Source of the DNA: Bacillus spongiae
GTDB lineage: Bacteria; Bacillota; Bacilli; Bacillales; Bacillaceae_K
NCBI RefSeq assembly: GCF_037120725.1
Contig: NZ_JBBAXC010000020.1
Coordinates: forward strand, 1-64,000
DNA: 64,000 nucleotides
Reading direction: 5' to 3'
The notes beneath the pieces were generated by a model. It did not search any database and was not told the DNA's origin. It worked only from the letters and a program-made list of their open reading frames with translations. Each line of letters begins with the position of its first letter. Within the stretch, counting starts at the first letter, position 1. The translations under genes and the position numbers were made by a program. Positions 33,156 to 43,389 of this stretch are shown here, piece after piece.

Positions 33156-33216
33156 TTCACTTACCTTCAAAGAAGTAAATGGTATGATGTACAGGAGAAT
33201 TTTTAAGGAGGGTTAT

Positions 33217-33708
33217 ATGAGCGATTACGTCCTATCAATTCAGGAGTTAATAACATGGAAAAAAACGTACGATCCATTCAATCTAAGGATATATGTTTAT
33301 GGTACGATTAACCCAGATCAATCAATTAGTGTTATCTCTACGTCAACCTTATCTCTTGCTTTACAATGTTGTGAAAATAATCTACAAGGGCCCGACCAAG
33401 AACTTCCTAAACCTTTCCCCTCATTACTCAAGCTTCCCTTAACCAATCAAGAAACGATTATTTGGGTAAGGCATTCCAATAGGGAAAGTCCCTCAATAAA
33501 AGTTTCTTTTACTAAAAGGCAAATTAGAATTAGAGCTATTAGCAGTTATGCCCCTATTTTGACAAAAGCAGAAGCCTATAAAGTGGTTGCTAGTTTTATT
33601 TTCAAAGAAACTGATCGAAAAGTTTGCTATTTAGTCGATAGAGACCAAGGAAAAACTCTCCTTCATTCAGGTAGAAGGTACATTAACCTGCACAAGCAAA
33701 AGCTGTAA
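33217..33708 (+). CDS. Hypothetical protein
   Basis: 163 residues from ATG 33217, which has TAAGGAGGG seven bases upstream; the frame from 33184 lacks one. MSDYVLSIQELITWKKTYDP is followed by beta-strand-rich sequence and a basic C-terminal tail HSGRRYINLHKQKL. No signal peptide or membrane segment. I do not recognise the family. It stands alone, before the IS6 relic. Confidence 0.6.
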   Translation: MSDYVLSIQELITWKKTYDPFNLRIYVYGTINPDQSISVISTSTLSLALQCCENNLQGPDQELPKPFPSLLKLPLTNQETIIWVRHSNRESPSIKVSFTKRQIRIRAISSYAPILTKAEAYKVVASFIFKETDRKVCYLVDRDQGKTLLHSGRRYINLHKQKL

Positions 33709-33810
33709 TCCTCAGGTCTTGGTGATTAAGACCATTCAATCGAGAGAGAGACACTATTTTAGGTTCATTGTCTTTTTATGCTGCTATTCCAAACAAGGTA
33801 GAGAAGAATC

Positions 33811-34212
33811 CTATTTCCTTTTGGACTTTGAGCAAAGCAGTCCCTTCTTCAACATATGCTTCACGCCACTTACTGTAGAGGCGCTGTTTCAAATAACTTG
33901 AACCCCAACATGGAGCGTACTCGTTTTTTGATAAAACGATGATTTTGTTCCACGGAGATACTTTATTAGTCTTATAGGAATGCCTTCAGGTATCCTTCCC
34001 TCGTCTTTTCGCTCTTGAATCGCTGAAGGATAAGCCTGATTTTGATTTCCCTTGATCACACAAGGTTCACCAACATGATAAGCAGTCAAGACTTTCAAAA
34101 AAAGTGCATGGCTGCTTGTCTATCTCTTGATTTACATAGGTATAAATCAATTAAATTCCCTGCACGATAGAGGTACAACCAGGCTTTTTTACTATTACGA
34201 ACGTCTATATAT
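33811..34212 (-). pseudogene. IS6-family transposase remnant with frameshifts
   Basis: Reading the minus strand across three frames gives TFVIVK / KAWLYLYRAGNLIDLYLCKS / RDRQAAMHFF, then KVLTAYHVGEPCVI, NQNQAYPSAIQERKDEG, IRLIKYL, then EQNHRFIKKRVRSMLGFKLF ETA and finally SGVKHMLKKG. These match the order of IS6-type (IS240/IS431-like) transposases: DET-YVKVKGKWxYLYRA, RDxxAAxxFF, NPAYPxAIxELK, IVEQDHRFIKxxxxxMLGFKxF. At least three frameshifts and stops are present and the N-terminal third is missing. No terminal repeats were recognised. Confidence 0.75.
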
Positions 34213-34218
34213 GAAATT

Positions 34219-34248
34219 ATGACAAATTTCTCTAAAAAAAACTATAAT
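34219..34248 (+). promoter_or_regulatory. Sigma-A-like promoter before galU
   Basis: ATGACA (34219-34224), 18-base spacer, TATAAT (34243-34248). The -35 abuts the IS6 relic. Confidence 0.45.
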
Positions 34249-34349
34249 ATTTCTGCCAAAATACTACAATATTTGACGTAGCGATAGTTGTAAAATAGTA
34301 CGATAGGATCTCTATCATCATATTGGATAATCAGGGAGGAGACAGGTAG

Positions 34350-35237
34350 ATGAATCAAGTAAAAAAAGCAATCATACCGGCTGCAGGACTAGGAACAAGG
34401 TTTTTACCTGCTACAAAGGCAATGCCGAAAGAAATGCTCCCGATTGTAGATAAACCGACTATACAGTATATCATTGAGGAAGCAGTTAAGTCTGGAATTG
34501 AAGATGTTATTATCGTAACAGGCAGAAGCAAAAGAGCCATTGAGGATCATTTTGATAAGAATTATGAGCTGGAAGTTAATTTAGAAGAAAAGAATAAAAG
34601 TGAGCTACTAGAGGTTGTGCAAAGTATAACAAACCTTGTAGATATTCATTATGTTAGACAAAAAGAAGCGTTAGGACTAGGACATGCAATATGGTGTGCA
34701 AGGAAATTCATTGGGAATGACCCATTCGCAGTTCTTTTAGGAGATATAGTAATCGATAGTGAAGTCCCTGTCCTTAAACAAATGTTAGACGTTTATAATG
34801 AAAAAAATCGTTCGGTTATTGCTGTTGAACCTGTTGATTGGAAAAAGGTAAGCAATTATGGGGTTATAGATGGTGAAAAAATCAACGATCAACTACATTT
34901 AATTCAACAGTTGGTTGAAAAACCGAAAGTAAACCCCCCTTCAAATTTAGCAATCATGGGTAGGTATATTTTAACACCACAAATTTTTGATATTTTAGAA
35001 AGTGTGAAGCCAGGTGTAGGGGGAGAAATTCAATTAACAGATGCATTACAAGAATTAGCAGACGTACAAGAAATGTACAGCTATATTTATAATGGTAAAC
35101 TTTATGATGTTGGTAGTAAGTTAGGCTTCTTGCAAGCGACGGTAGAATTTGCATTAAAATCTGACGAAGTCAGTGAAACTTTTGAGGAGTATTTGGTAGA
35201 CTACTTAAAAGATAGGTATTATACAATGAAAAATTGA
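34350..35237 (+). CDS. galU: UTP-glucose-1-phosphate uridylyltransferase
   Basis: Makes UDP-glucose from UTP and glucose-1-phosphate for cell-surface glycans. 295 residues. The nucleotide-binding start [20 protein letters not shown], then [20 protein letters not shown], is diagnostic; [10 protein letters not shown] and [18 protein letters not shown] follow. Close to the GtaB/GalU family (about 290-295). GGGAGGAGAC precedes ATG. The next gene, ugd, uses its product. Confidence 0.94.
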   Translation: MNQVKKAIIPAAGLGTRFLPATKAMPKEMLPIVDKPTIQYIIEEAVKSGIEDVIIVTGRSKRAIEDHFDKNYELEVNLEEKNKSELLEVVQSITNLVDIHYVRQKEALGLGHAIWCARKFIGNDPFAVLLGDIVIDSEVPVLKQMLDVYNEKNRSVIAVEPVDWKKVSNYGVIDGEKINDQLHLIQQLVEKPKVNPPSNLAIMGRYILTPQIFDILESVKPGVGGEIQLTDALQELADVQEMYSYIYNGKLYDVGSKLGFLQATVEFALKSDEVSETFEEYLVDYLKDRYYTMKN

Positions 35238-35654
35238 TGGACAGTGAAACATTTAGTTGACCTAAATGCTTTAAAGGTCAACTAGATTCATTAAACCGTT
35301 CGTGAATACGACTCGACTTTCAACTAGAAAAGAAAAAGTCATAGCCATAAGAACTAAGTGCAGCTGTTAAAATCCCCTTTTTTTGTGTGATCTATTAGTT
35401 CTGCTTCTAATCGCGACACCGCAAACTAAATTTTTTCTTTAGATTTCTAAAAAATAATTAATTAGAAGGGTGTACATGTTTACATAACTAATTTCCCACA
35501 TATGGTATTTGCAAGTATTTCGTAACACGTATTGATTAAAATAGGGTTAGAGAAAAAAACAATGGTTGTGTTTTCGTATAGCTTGCTATATTCATTAAAT
35601 AGTTTATAGTTAACTGAGTTATCTATGATTAATGTATAAGGGAAGTGTTCAATA
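35238..35654. other. Intergenic region between galU and ugd
   Basis: Contains a hairpin AGTTGACCT / AGGTCAACT (about 35252-35284) without a U-run, perhaps a weak terminator. No gene seen. Confidence 0.5.
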
Positions 35655-36821
35655 ATGAGGATAGCGGTAGCAGGTACCGGTTATGTTGGGTTATCCAATG
35701 CCGTATTATTAGCTCAACATAATGAAGTCATCGCAGTAGATATCATTAAAGAGAAAGTAGATATGATCAATAATAAACAAGCTCCTATCGCTGATAAAGA
35801 AATGGAAGAATTTTTAACAAATAAAACGTTGTGCCTTTCTGCTACGTCAGATCCATTTCAAGCATATAAGGAAGCAGAGTTTGTTATAATTGCCACTCCG
35901 ACTGACTACAATCCGGAAAAGAATTACTTCGATACAAAATCTGTCGAAATGGTTATCGAAGAGGTTCTTGAAGTGAACCCAAATGCAGTGATCGTCATCA
36001 AATCAACAGTTCCTGTAGGCTATACGAAAGAGATGAAGGAAAAATATAATACCGATCAAATTATCTTTTCGCCAGAGTTTTTACGTGAAGGAAGAGCTCT
36101 ATATGATAATTTATATCCATCAAGGGTTATTGTCGGAGAGCAATCAGAACGAGCAGAAATATTTGCTGCTTTGTTGGTTGAAGGTGCTAGAAAAGAAGAT
36201 GTCCCAGTTCTTTATACAGATTCAACAGAAGCAGAGGCCATTAAGTTATTTTCCAATACATACTTAGCCCTTAGGGTAGCATATTTTAATGAGCTTGATA
36301 CGTATGCAGAAGTGAAAGGACTAAATACAAAGCAAATTATTGAAGGAGTAGGACTAGATCCAAGGATTGGAAATCATTATAATAATCCATCGTTTGGCTA
36401 TGGGGGATATTGTCTGCCAAAAGATACAAAGCAACTGAGGGCAAACTATGAAGATGTTCCTAGTAACATCATCCAAGCAATTATTGATGCCAATACGACA
36501 AGAAAAGACTATATTGCTTCTAAAATTATTGAAAAGAATCCTAAAGTGGTAGGGATTTATCGGCTGACAATGAAAAAAGACTCAGATAATTTTAGAGCAT
36601 CTTCTATTCAAGGGATTATGAAAAGAATTAAAGCAAAGGGGATTGAAGTCATCGTATACGAACCAGTACTTGAAGAAGACACCTTCTTTCGTTCAAGAGT
36701 CATTCGTGATTTAAATGAGTTTAAAGAAATCTCAGAAATTATTGTAACTAACCGAATGGGGTCAGATTTAGCAGACGTTGAGCATAAAGTTTATACTCGA
36801 GATTTATATCATAGAGATTAA
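35655..36821 (+). CDS. ugd: UDP-glucose 6-dehydrogenase
   Basis: Oxidises UDP-glucose to UDP-glucuronate with NAD. 388 residues, the short E. coli-Ugd length. N-terminal Rossmann motif [50 protein letters not shown]; catalytic Cys in [14 protein letters not shown]. Its position after galU suggests supply of UDP-GlcA for a capsule or teichuronic-type polymer, although no polymerising genes are adjacent. AAGGGAAG precedes ATG. Confidence 0.93.
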   Translation: MRIAVAGTGYVGLSNAVLLAQHNEVIAVDIIKEKVDMINNKQAPIADKEMEEFLTNKTLCLSATSDPFQAYKEAEFVIIATPTDYNPEKNYFDTKSVEMVIEEVLEVNPNAVIVIKSTVPVGYTKEMKEKYNTDQIIFSPEFLREGRALYDNLYPSRVIVGEQSERAEIFAALLVEGARKEDVPVLYTDSTEAEAIKLFSNTYLALRVAYFNELDTYAEVKGLNTKQIIEGVGLDPRIGNHYNNPSFGYGGYCLPKDTKQLRANYEDVPSNIIQAIIDANTTRKDYIASKIIEKNPKVVGIYRLTMKKDSDNFRASSIQGIMKRIKAKGIEVIVYEPVLEEDTFFRSRVIRDLNEFKEISEIIVTNRMGSDLADVEHKVYTRDLYHRD

Positions 36822-37362
36822 TCATTTTTTGTTAATGGTTTGCTCACTCTAAAAACAGATAGCATTTAATGGATGAAGCAGCTACTAATAAGAAAACGAA
36901 GAACACAAGTGGGTGCAGAAATTATCAATGAGTTTAGCTGCTTCACGATTTTGGTGGATAAGTAAAAGGTGTATTATTAATTAGCATGAGAAAGCTTTAT
37001 TTCATTAAACATCCTCGAAAATAACAGTTTATATATTCCGTTTCTGTACAATAGAGAAAAAAAGAAGAGTTGAAAGCCCTTCCCTCATCCTCTTCATTAT
37101 TCCTATACAGGCCCTATATAGGGTACGAATAGGTCGTGAAGGTCTCCATTCTAAATGTCCAACATATTCAATTATTATATAAAAGGAGGAGACAAGAGTC
37201 TTTCTCTTGCCTTACTCACATGTTTTATAGTAAAGCTACGTACCATAGATGTAATAGTCCGAATGCATACTTTGAATTAAAATATCTTGAATTAAAAATA
37301 AAAACAAGTTACACTTACATTAAGTTAATAAATATGAAAGCATGATGAAGGAGTGAAACATA
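36822..37362. other. 541-base intergenic region with a CCCTATATAGGG palindrome
   Basis: A perfect 12-bp palindrome CCCTATATAGGG lies at 37112-37123, flanked by CCTATACAGG and GTACGAATAGG. ATATCTTGAATTAAAAAT near 37280-37297 resembles half of the MhqR-type ATCTCGAATTCGAGAT operator, fitting the next gene. The 69-codon ORF here has no Shine-Dalgarno and looks spurious. Confidence 0.4.
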
Positions 37363-38355
37363 ATGAACCTAAAATCATTAAAAGGGCAGCATCATGTTTC
37401 TGCCATTACAGCAAACGCAAAGAAAAACTATGAATTTTATACCCAAACACTTGGGCTTCGACTAGTCAAAAAAACAATTAACCAGGACAACACTTCCATG
37501 TACCACCTGTTTTATGCTGATGAAAGAGGAAATCCTGGGACAGAACTTACATTTTTCGAAATTCCTAATGCTGGAACTACGTATGAAGGAAATAATAGTA
37601 TTTCTTTAACGACATTACGAGTAAAAAATGATGAGTCTTTACAGTATTGGGAAAAACGATTAGAAGAATTCGGTGTGACTCATGAAGGGATTTCTTATCA
37701 TACAGGGAGAGCGACATTACGTTTCCGTGATTTTGAAGGCCAAAGATTAGCCCTACTATCAGATGAAAATAATAAGGGGGTCAAAGGAGGGAAGCCTTGG
37801 GATAATAGTCCGGTCCCTGTTGAGCATGGGATTGTTGGATTAGGCCCCGTTACTCTGACTGTACCACGTGGTGAATCGACTGCAAAAATTTTAACAAGTG
37901 TTTTAGGATTTGAAGAAACGAGAACCTTTCCTTCAACCATTGAAGGACAGCCTGATGTACAAGTTTTTGAAACGGGAGAAGGGGGAACTGGTGGAGAAAT
38001 TCATTTAGAAGAACGAGATGATCTACCAGCAGAAAAACCAGGAAGAGGTAGTGTCCATCATGTAGCGTTTCGTGTAGAAGATGGAAACGAACTGAAAAAA
38101 TGGGTTGATTGGATTAATGAGAATCGTTTACCGAATTCTGGATCTGTAGAACGCTATTATTTCCGTTCATTATATTTCCGTGAGCCAAATGGAATTTTAT
38201 TTGAGCTTGCCACGGATGGACCAGGATTTGAAGCGGATGAAAGCTTTGAAACACTTGGTGAAAGATTGGCTTTGCCACCATTTTTTGAAGCTCAACGTGA
38301 AGAGATTGAGGCTGGATTAAAACCATTAGATATTGGAAAACGAAGTGAAAAGTGA
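37363..38355 (+). CDS. Ring-cleaving dioxygenase (MhqO/YkcA type, glyoxalase fold)
   Basis: 330 residues with two vicinal-oxygen-chelate domains. Metal-binding His is in LKGQHHVSAIT; the second domain has GSVHHVAFRV and ends with REPNGILFELATDGPGF, supplying the last Glu. The B. subtilis relatives MhqA, MhqE, MhqO and YkcA handle hydroquinones and other electrophiles under MhqR. The substrate here is not known. GAAGGAGTG precedes ATG. Monocistronic, ended by a strong hairpin. Confidence 0.85.
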   Translation: MNLKSLKGQHHVSAITANAKKNYEFYTQTLGLRLVKKTINQDNTSMYHLFYADERGNPGTELTFFEIPNAGTTYEGNNSISLTTLRVKNDESLQYWEKRLEEFGVTHEGISYHTGRATLRFRDFEGQRLALLSDENNKGVKGGKPWDNSPVPVEHGIVGLGPVTLTVPRGESTAKILTSVLGFEETRTFPSTIEGQPDVQVFETGEGGTGGEIHLEERDDLPAEKPGRGSVHHVAFRVEDGNELKKWVDWINENRLPNSGSVERYYFRSLYFREPNGILFELATDGPGFEADESFETLGERLALPPFFEAQREEIEAGLKPLDIGKRSEK

Positions 38356-38506
38356 AGCACCCATTCATGCAAATCAAGGCGAATCGTTACGAAGGGTTAA
38401 CAGAAAAGTCAATGCCTTTTCTACTCTAAGCTTTGGTATAAGATAAAAAGAGTTTAAAAAGAACCAGTCTAAAAAGTTATCAAGACCTAAAGCGTAAAAA
38501 GCCCCA

Positions 38507-38562
38507 AAAAATAAGGGACGATACATATTTACATGATAACTATGTATCGTCCCTTATTTTGT
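38507..38562. terminator. Strong bidirectional terminator
   Basis: About 18-bp perfect stem AAGGGACGATACATA / TATGTATCGTCCCTT with A-run before and T-run after. Confidence 0.9.
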
Positions 38563-38737
38563 ATTTCACAATCACGCTTTTTACCTTAAAACTTGAATTC
38601 GAGATAACTTCAATTATGTTCATAAGTAAAAGTCCTGTTAGTTGGAAAATGAAGATAAACAGATTTAATGAACCGTTTCTCCGTACTGTGACACAAAAGC
38701 TATGTATACATACTCCCTAGGTAGGGAGCAAGAGCAG

Positions 38738-39643
38738 TTACGTACACAATCCAGGAGGAGAACTATTTTCACATTTGTTTCCATCATAAATGTTTGTTCC
38801 AATTCCTCCTTGTGCAGCAATATCAAACTGGGAGTTTCCTTTCACTTTGTTGAATCGAATCGTACTATTGGTTACAGTGTTGAAAATACTTATTCCATCT
38901 TCATTATTTTTCCGTATAATATTTGAATCTATTACTAACCGCGAAGAGAGTGACATCCGAATCCCATCTTCCAGATTATCACATATGTTATTTTGAATGA
39001 CTTGAACATCATTAGATAGAGCTACTGCTATTCCAGCAAAGTCATTTTTAAGGGATATATTTCTTAAAAGGGTATCAGAATTAGATATATCTATTGCAAA
39101 GCCACTAATACTATTCTCTTTAGCGAGGTTATTTATTATTGCGTTGTTATTTGCACCAGACTGACCTAGTAAATAGCCATTTGAAAAATTTTCCTGACTT
39201 TCATTCTTTAAAATGCAATTATGTTGTCCTGATGGAATATTTAATCCACTTCCTCTATTAAATGTAGTAATATTATCAATTACTACGTTATTGTCACCAT
39301 TAATCTCAATACCATCATTTCCATTTAATGTAGATTTAATTTGTTTTAACACATTATTGTTGGAGTTAACTTCAATTCCATCTTCACTGAATCCTTGAAC
39401 AGTAAACCCATTTAATGTCGTTTGGTTTGCATTAAGAACTATTCCATTATTCCCTAAACCAGGAGTACCCGCAATTACTGTTTTTCCAATGCCACAACCG
39501 AATATCTTTAAATTGTCTTTACCAACAGTCACTTCAAAACCATCAAATATTCCAGCAAGTATCTTAATGCTATCACCAGCACTTGATACATCAATCGCAT
39601 TTTGCACAGTCGTAAATTCTGTTGGAACAATACGTAGTGTCAT
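38738..39643 (-). CDS. Right-handed beta-helix repeat protein
   Basis: 301 residues of NosD/pectate-lyase-like coils: repeated short Asn-rich turns such as NNNVLKQIKSTLNGNDGIEI and NGDNNVVIDNITTFNRGSGL. The N-terminal part LRIVPTEFTTVQNAID and GDSIKILAGIFDGFEVT, the FGCGIGKTVI turn, and the C-terminus CENSSPPGLCT are shared with the protein at 62977-63894, so the two are recent paralogues about 23 kb apart. No signal peptide. GGAAGGAG precedes ATG. On the minus strand, CATACAAT at 39722-39729 resembles a sigma-E/K -10 box. Substrate and location unknown; a spore-surface role is speculation. Confidence 0.8.
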   Translation of the reverse strand: MTLRIVPTEFTTVQNAIDVSSAGDSIKILAGIFDGFEVTVGKDNLKIFGCGIGKTVIAGTPGLGNNGIVLNANQTTLNGFTVQGFSEDGIEVNSNNNVLKQIKSTLNGNDGIEINGDNNVVIDNITTFNRGSGLNIPSGQHNCILKNESQENFSNGYLLGQSGANNNAIINNLAKENSISGFAIDISNSDTLLRNISLKNDFAGIAVALSNDVQVIQNNICDNLEDGIRMSLSSRLVIDSNIIRKNNEDGISIFNTVTNSTIRFNKVKGNSQFDIAAQGGIGTNIYDGNKCENSSPPGLCT

Positions 39644-40323
39644 TTTTCAAACTCCTTCCTTAAACTCAGATTTACTACATCATATGAAAGATGGGTTACT
39701 TTGCTTGTACTTCATAGGGAAATTGTATGTTTGACCATAGTAGTGTCGTAGTTTCTGTCTACTATGCAATAAACAAATTAGCTACAGTTTTTTCACTGTC
39801 TTTTATCATTCGAATAGAGCAATATTATAGAGAGAAAGCGTGATGATAATCACACTATGTAATAGCAGAAAGAAATATAATACGTTCAGGTAATAGTTAG
39901 AAAGATTATGTATGAAAATTATTAAAAACGAAAAAATCAGATTTTTTTGTTGTAATTTAATAATAACTCCTCTATAGTTTTAATTGAGATAGTTACTACT
40001 TACTAACGTTAGAGATAATGCGAATGGACGTGATTTTATATGAATGAATAAAGAATATTGATAGCTACCATATACTACAAACCCTTATTATTAAAAAATC
40101 TTTTTAAAAACCATTAAGATAAGTTAATATTTTAATGAGAAAAACATGTAAGACTGTCCACATACATCCACATCAGAGAGTTATACCATCCAAGAAAAGT
40201 AGTTTTGTCCTCCACCACAATTGTTATTTACTTTCATAAGAGAAAACGATTTAAAACATGACATTTTGGATATGTGTATCCATTCACATTGTAAAAAATT
40301 ACATATAATAGGGAGAGAGACTT
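39644..40323. other. 680-base AT-rich intergenic region
   Basis: No gene. Holds the divergent start regions of the beta-helix gene and the Vps62-type gene. Upstream of the latter are TTCACA (40283) and TATAAT (40304) with a short 15-base spacer. Confidence 0.4.
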
Positions 40324-42957
40324 ATGCTAAATAAACGAAAAAATAAGCATAGATTAGTATTATCACTTATTATTACGGCAATTTTTCTTTTTTCATATCT
40401 AAAGCCTACAGCTGTTTCAGCGGAAATTGTGGAGGGTTCGGAAAGAATCTTTTTAAAGATTGAAGATGAAGGGATAAAAAATGGAAATATTGGTTCTGCA
40501 CCCGCATACACCCAAGTGTTGGAGTATGATGGAAAAATAGGGATTAATTATCGTTTCTTCTATCCTGTAAACGGCCCTCTAGGTGGATCAGCAGGTTATC
40601 ATGAAGGAGATTGGGAAGGAGTTAAAGTTATTATTGACAAAGAAACGGAAGAAATTATTCAAATTCGTCCTAGTGCTCATGAAAGTGAAACAGGATGGTT
40701 AAACCCAAGTGAATTCTCCTTTACGAACGGTAGATTTAACCTCTATTCTGCTAAGTATTCACATGCTAATTATCCTACTGTTGGAACCCATTCAAGATAT
40801 TTTGAAGGAATTGATTTTCTATTACCAGATGATCATACAAATAAAGGCCCTTTATGGGATATAAAGAATAAAATTGTCCTTCTTTCTAAGTCTGATACTT
40901 CAGAAGCTCCATGGATGGACTTTAATGGGTATTGGGGGGCCACTGGATCTGAGATTACGATACCATTTGACCCAGGAGCAATTATTGGTACTGAAAGCCC
41001 TAAGTTTGGATTAGGGAAGGGATGGTTTCGAGATGAAACAGGTGCTTCAAGCAGTAGTCAATTAACCGATTTAGTTATAGAAAATAACGATTTAGCAATG
41101 TATTATGCCATGCAGTTTGCACCAAATGTATATTTACATGACGAAGACCCCTATGGTCCTTCCTCTGTTGAGGCCTTTCTTGCAGCAAGTTCTTTAAATA
41201 AGTATTATTTGTCTACGTATAAATGGACTGGGGATATATTCGAAATAACGGAAGAGCTTATTCCTCATGGTTCTGTTAATATGTGGTCTTTAGTTGGAAA
41301 GGATACGCCACCAGTTTATCCGGTAGAAATAAAGAACATAACAAATGATAGCAATAGAATGCAGATAGATTGGGAGTTCATTCAACATTTAGGATCAGCA
41401 GATACCTTAACTCTCAAGCGTGAAAAACTATATCCTGATGGAACGTGGAAATATACGAATTATGACGTTACAGGGCAAGTAGATTGGGAGAATGAGTCAG
41501 ATTGGGATACCGACTATCGTGTGAAACTAATAATAAAAAATGGGGACAATAAAGTTCTATATGAGACACCGTGGAAGCATTACACTATGCCGCCACCTCC
41601 AGCTCCAAAAAATGTAACGAGTCGATTATTAGGAGATGAAACGTCTGGTTTCGGCATTCAATTACGTTGGGACGATGTACCCCTTGCCTTACAATCTCAC
41701 CAATTTGGTATTAATGGCTATGTGATTTATAGGGATGGGGAGGAGATTGGTCGAGTGGCATCTGACCAAACATCCTTCGATGATTTCGACGTGGTGCAAG
41801 AGCACACTTATAAATATGAAGTGAAGTCAGAGGGGGTTAACGAAAACCTTTCAACAGATGTCACATCGATTACAGCAGGAATTTATTTTATAGATAATGT
41901 ATGGTTGACATCCAGCTCTAGAACAGATAATGGGGTATTTTTATATCGATTTACTGACTATCAAGGAGAGTATATCGAATTAGAACCAGGTGAATACCCT
42001 TCGCTTGCTAATATTTCTTTAGGAGATGTAACGGCAGACAACCGTCTTTCTTCACTCGTTATTAATAGTGGGTCTTATGAAGGATACCGAGTTACCGTAT
42101 ATGAAGAGGAGGACTTTAAAGGAGCATCTTATTCGTTTAATGTAGATGATAACAGCTTTAAGGATGAAAACCTGAACGATAAGATATCGTCTATTAAAGT
42201 GGAAGTGAGGCAAGACTTGACAACACCAACTGTATCACTAGTTAAAAAGGATACTGGTTCTGTTACACTTAATATTGATAGTCCAAATTACAATGATTTG
42301 ACTTTAGTTCGATACCACATTGAGCGCGATGGAAAAAGTATTGGGTCTGTTAATATAAATGATAATCAGTCTTCCGTCCAATTTGTAGACGATACAGTAG
42401 AACCTGGTAAACAGTATTCTTATACAGCGGTTACGGCTTATACTTATGTGGTAAATGAGAATTCAGCTGGCTTTGAATATTCAAATGATAGTAAAGCGTT
42501 AAAATTATCTACCTATGAAAGAGTGCAGAATCTATTAAACCAAAATTCTATAAATGATTTTAAGCATTCTAGTTGGAAGAAAAATGGGGTTAGTGTAGGG
42601 AATAGTTCTGTATTGGCGCCTGATGGAAGCCTTGCGCAAAAATTAACTCCAGCTACAGTAAATAGTGAAATATCGCAGTATGATATTGATATTAATCAAG
42701 AAGGAAACAAGTACGTTTTTGGAGTATGGTTGAAAGCGGATGTACCTCATCAAGCACAAATAAAAATCCAAAATACAAGTAATGTAGAATCTACTGGAGT
42801 AAAGGTTGATGTGACATCAGATTGGCAGTACTTTACGGTAACATCTGAAAATGCTTTTACAACGGATGATGGTTTGACTGTCGTTATTTGGCCAGGTGCC
42901 TATAACGGGACAACAGATTCTGTATACGCATGGGAACCAGAGTTGATTGAAGAATAA
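40324..42957 (+). CDS. Secreted Vps62-like protein with FN3, beta-gamma-crystallin and carbohydrate-binding modules
   Basis: 877 residues, exported: signal peptide with cleavage near TAVSA-EI (about 36). Residues about 50-250 resemble the Vps62-type domain (YHEGDWEGVKVIIDKE, HSRYFEGIDF). Two fibronectin-III-like domains follow (from about 435 VTSRLLGDE, and about 640-740). Between them lies a beta-gamma-crystallin domain (about 525-630) with two calcium clamps of pattern (N/D)(N/D)xx(S/T)S: DNRLSS and NDKISS. The C-terminal 140 residues look like a CBM4/9-type jelly roll. Likely a calcium-stabilised surface or matrix protein. The role is inferred from modules only. Confidence 0.72.
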   Translation: MLNKRKNKHRLVLSLIITAIFLFSYLKPTAVSAEIVEGSERIFLKIEDEGIKNGNIGSAPAYTQVLEYDGKIGINYRFFYPVNGPLGGSAGYHEGDWEGVKVIIDKETEEIIQIRPSAHESETGWLNPSEFSFTNGRFNLYSAKYSHANYPTVGTHSRYFEGIDFLLPDDHTNKGPLWDIKNKIVLLSKSDTSEAPWMDFNGYWGATGSEITIPFDPGAIIGTESPKFGLGKGWFRDETGASSSSQLTDLVIENNDLAMYYAMQFAPNVYLHDEDPYGPSSVEAFLAASSLNKYYLSTYKWTGDIFEITEELIPHGSVNMWSLVGKDTPPVYPVEIKNITNDSNRMQIDWEFIQHLGSADTLTLKREKLYPDGTWKYTNYDVTGQVDWENESDWDTDYRVKLIIKNGDNKVLYETPWKHYTMPPPPAPKNVTSRLLGDETSGFGIQLRWDDVPLALQSHQFGINGYVIYRDGEEIGRVASDQTSFDDFDVVQEHTYKYEVKSEGVNENLSTDVTSITAGIYFIDNVWLTSSSRTDNGVFLYRFTDYQGEYIELEPGEYPSLANISLGDVTADNRLSSLVINSGSYEGYRVTVYEEEDFKGASYSFNVDDNSFKDENLNDKISSIKVEVRQDLTTPTVSLVKKDTGSVTLNIDSPNYNDLTLVRYHIERDGKSIGSVNINDNQSSVQFVDDTVEPGKQYSYTAVTAYTYVVNENSAGFEYSNDSKALKLSTYERVQNLLNQNSINDFKHSSWKKNGVSVGNSSVLAPDGSLAQKLTPATVNSEISQYDIDINQEGNKYVFGVWLKADVPHQAQIKIQNTSNVESTGVKVDVTSDWQYFTVTSENAFTTDDGLTVVIWPGAYNGTTDSVYAWEPELIEE

Positions 42958-42972
42958 GAGTATGTAATTGAC

Positions 42973-43008
42973 AAAAATCGTAGGTACTGATGTACCTGCG
43001 ATTTTTTC
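42973..43008 (+). terminator. Terminator after the Vps62-like gene
   Basis: AAATCGTAGGTAC / GTACCTGCGATTT stem with one mismatch, then a T-run. Confidence 0.85.
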
Positions 43009-43099
43009 GTTTGAAAATGAATGAAACAGAGGTAATGACAAATGAAAAAATTCCTTCATGTGTTGATTGGAGTGAAAAATACGTACTCAAAATAAAACA

Positions 43100-43150
43100 T
43101 TTAAACAAACGTTTATTTAATAAACATCACGTTGATTTAAACAAACGTTT
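43100..43150. promoter_or_regulatory. Two tandem TetR-type operator candidates
   Basis: The 15-mer TTTAAACAAACGTTT occurs twice (43100-43114 and 43136-43150), each centred on palindrome AAACGTTT. TetR-family operators often look like this. No TetR gene is in the window. The rest of the 43009-43389 gap holds an IR GTCCTAC / GTAGGAC (43162-43198) and no gene. Confidence 0.45.
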
Positions 43151-43389
43151 GATTGAAATCATGTCCTACTTCAGTTCCTACTCGTTTTTCGTAGGACACG
43201 TTGGCAACCTATGTGAATACTATACTTGCTTTTCATGAATTCATTTTTTATAGGATAGGGATAAACAAATAAGACAGGGCTAAAGTAATCTGATTTTTTA
43301 CTTCATTTCACTATATGTAGTGTCCTATAGGACGTGTACCACGCCTTTTATGAACTTGAGAATAGTTTATAAAAAGGGGCTACACGTTG

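Noticed and set aside
33719-33901. 60-codon plus-strand ORF
   Set aside because: It is the reverse strand of the IS6 transposase relic and has no good ribosome site.
33889-34098. 69-codon minus-strand ORF as an independent gene
   Set aside because: It is one frame of the IS6 transposase remnant, bounded by frameshifts.
37136-37345. 69-codon ORF between ugd and the dioxygenase
   Set aside because: No Shine-Dalgarno, low-complexity AT-rich composition and no recognisable features.
42990-43238. 82-codon ORF over the TetR-type operators
   Set aside because: Starts inside the terminator of the previous gene, has no ribosome site, and the repeats explain its sequence.
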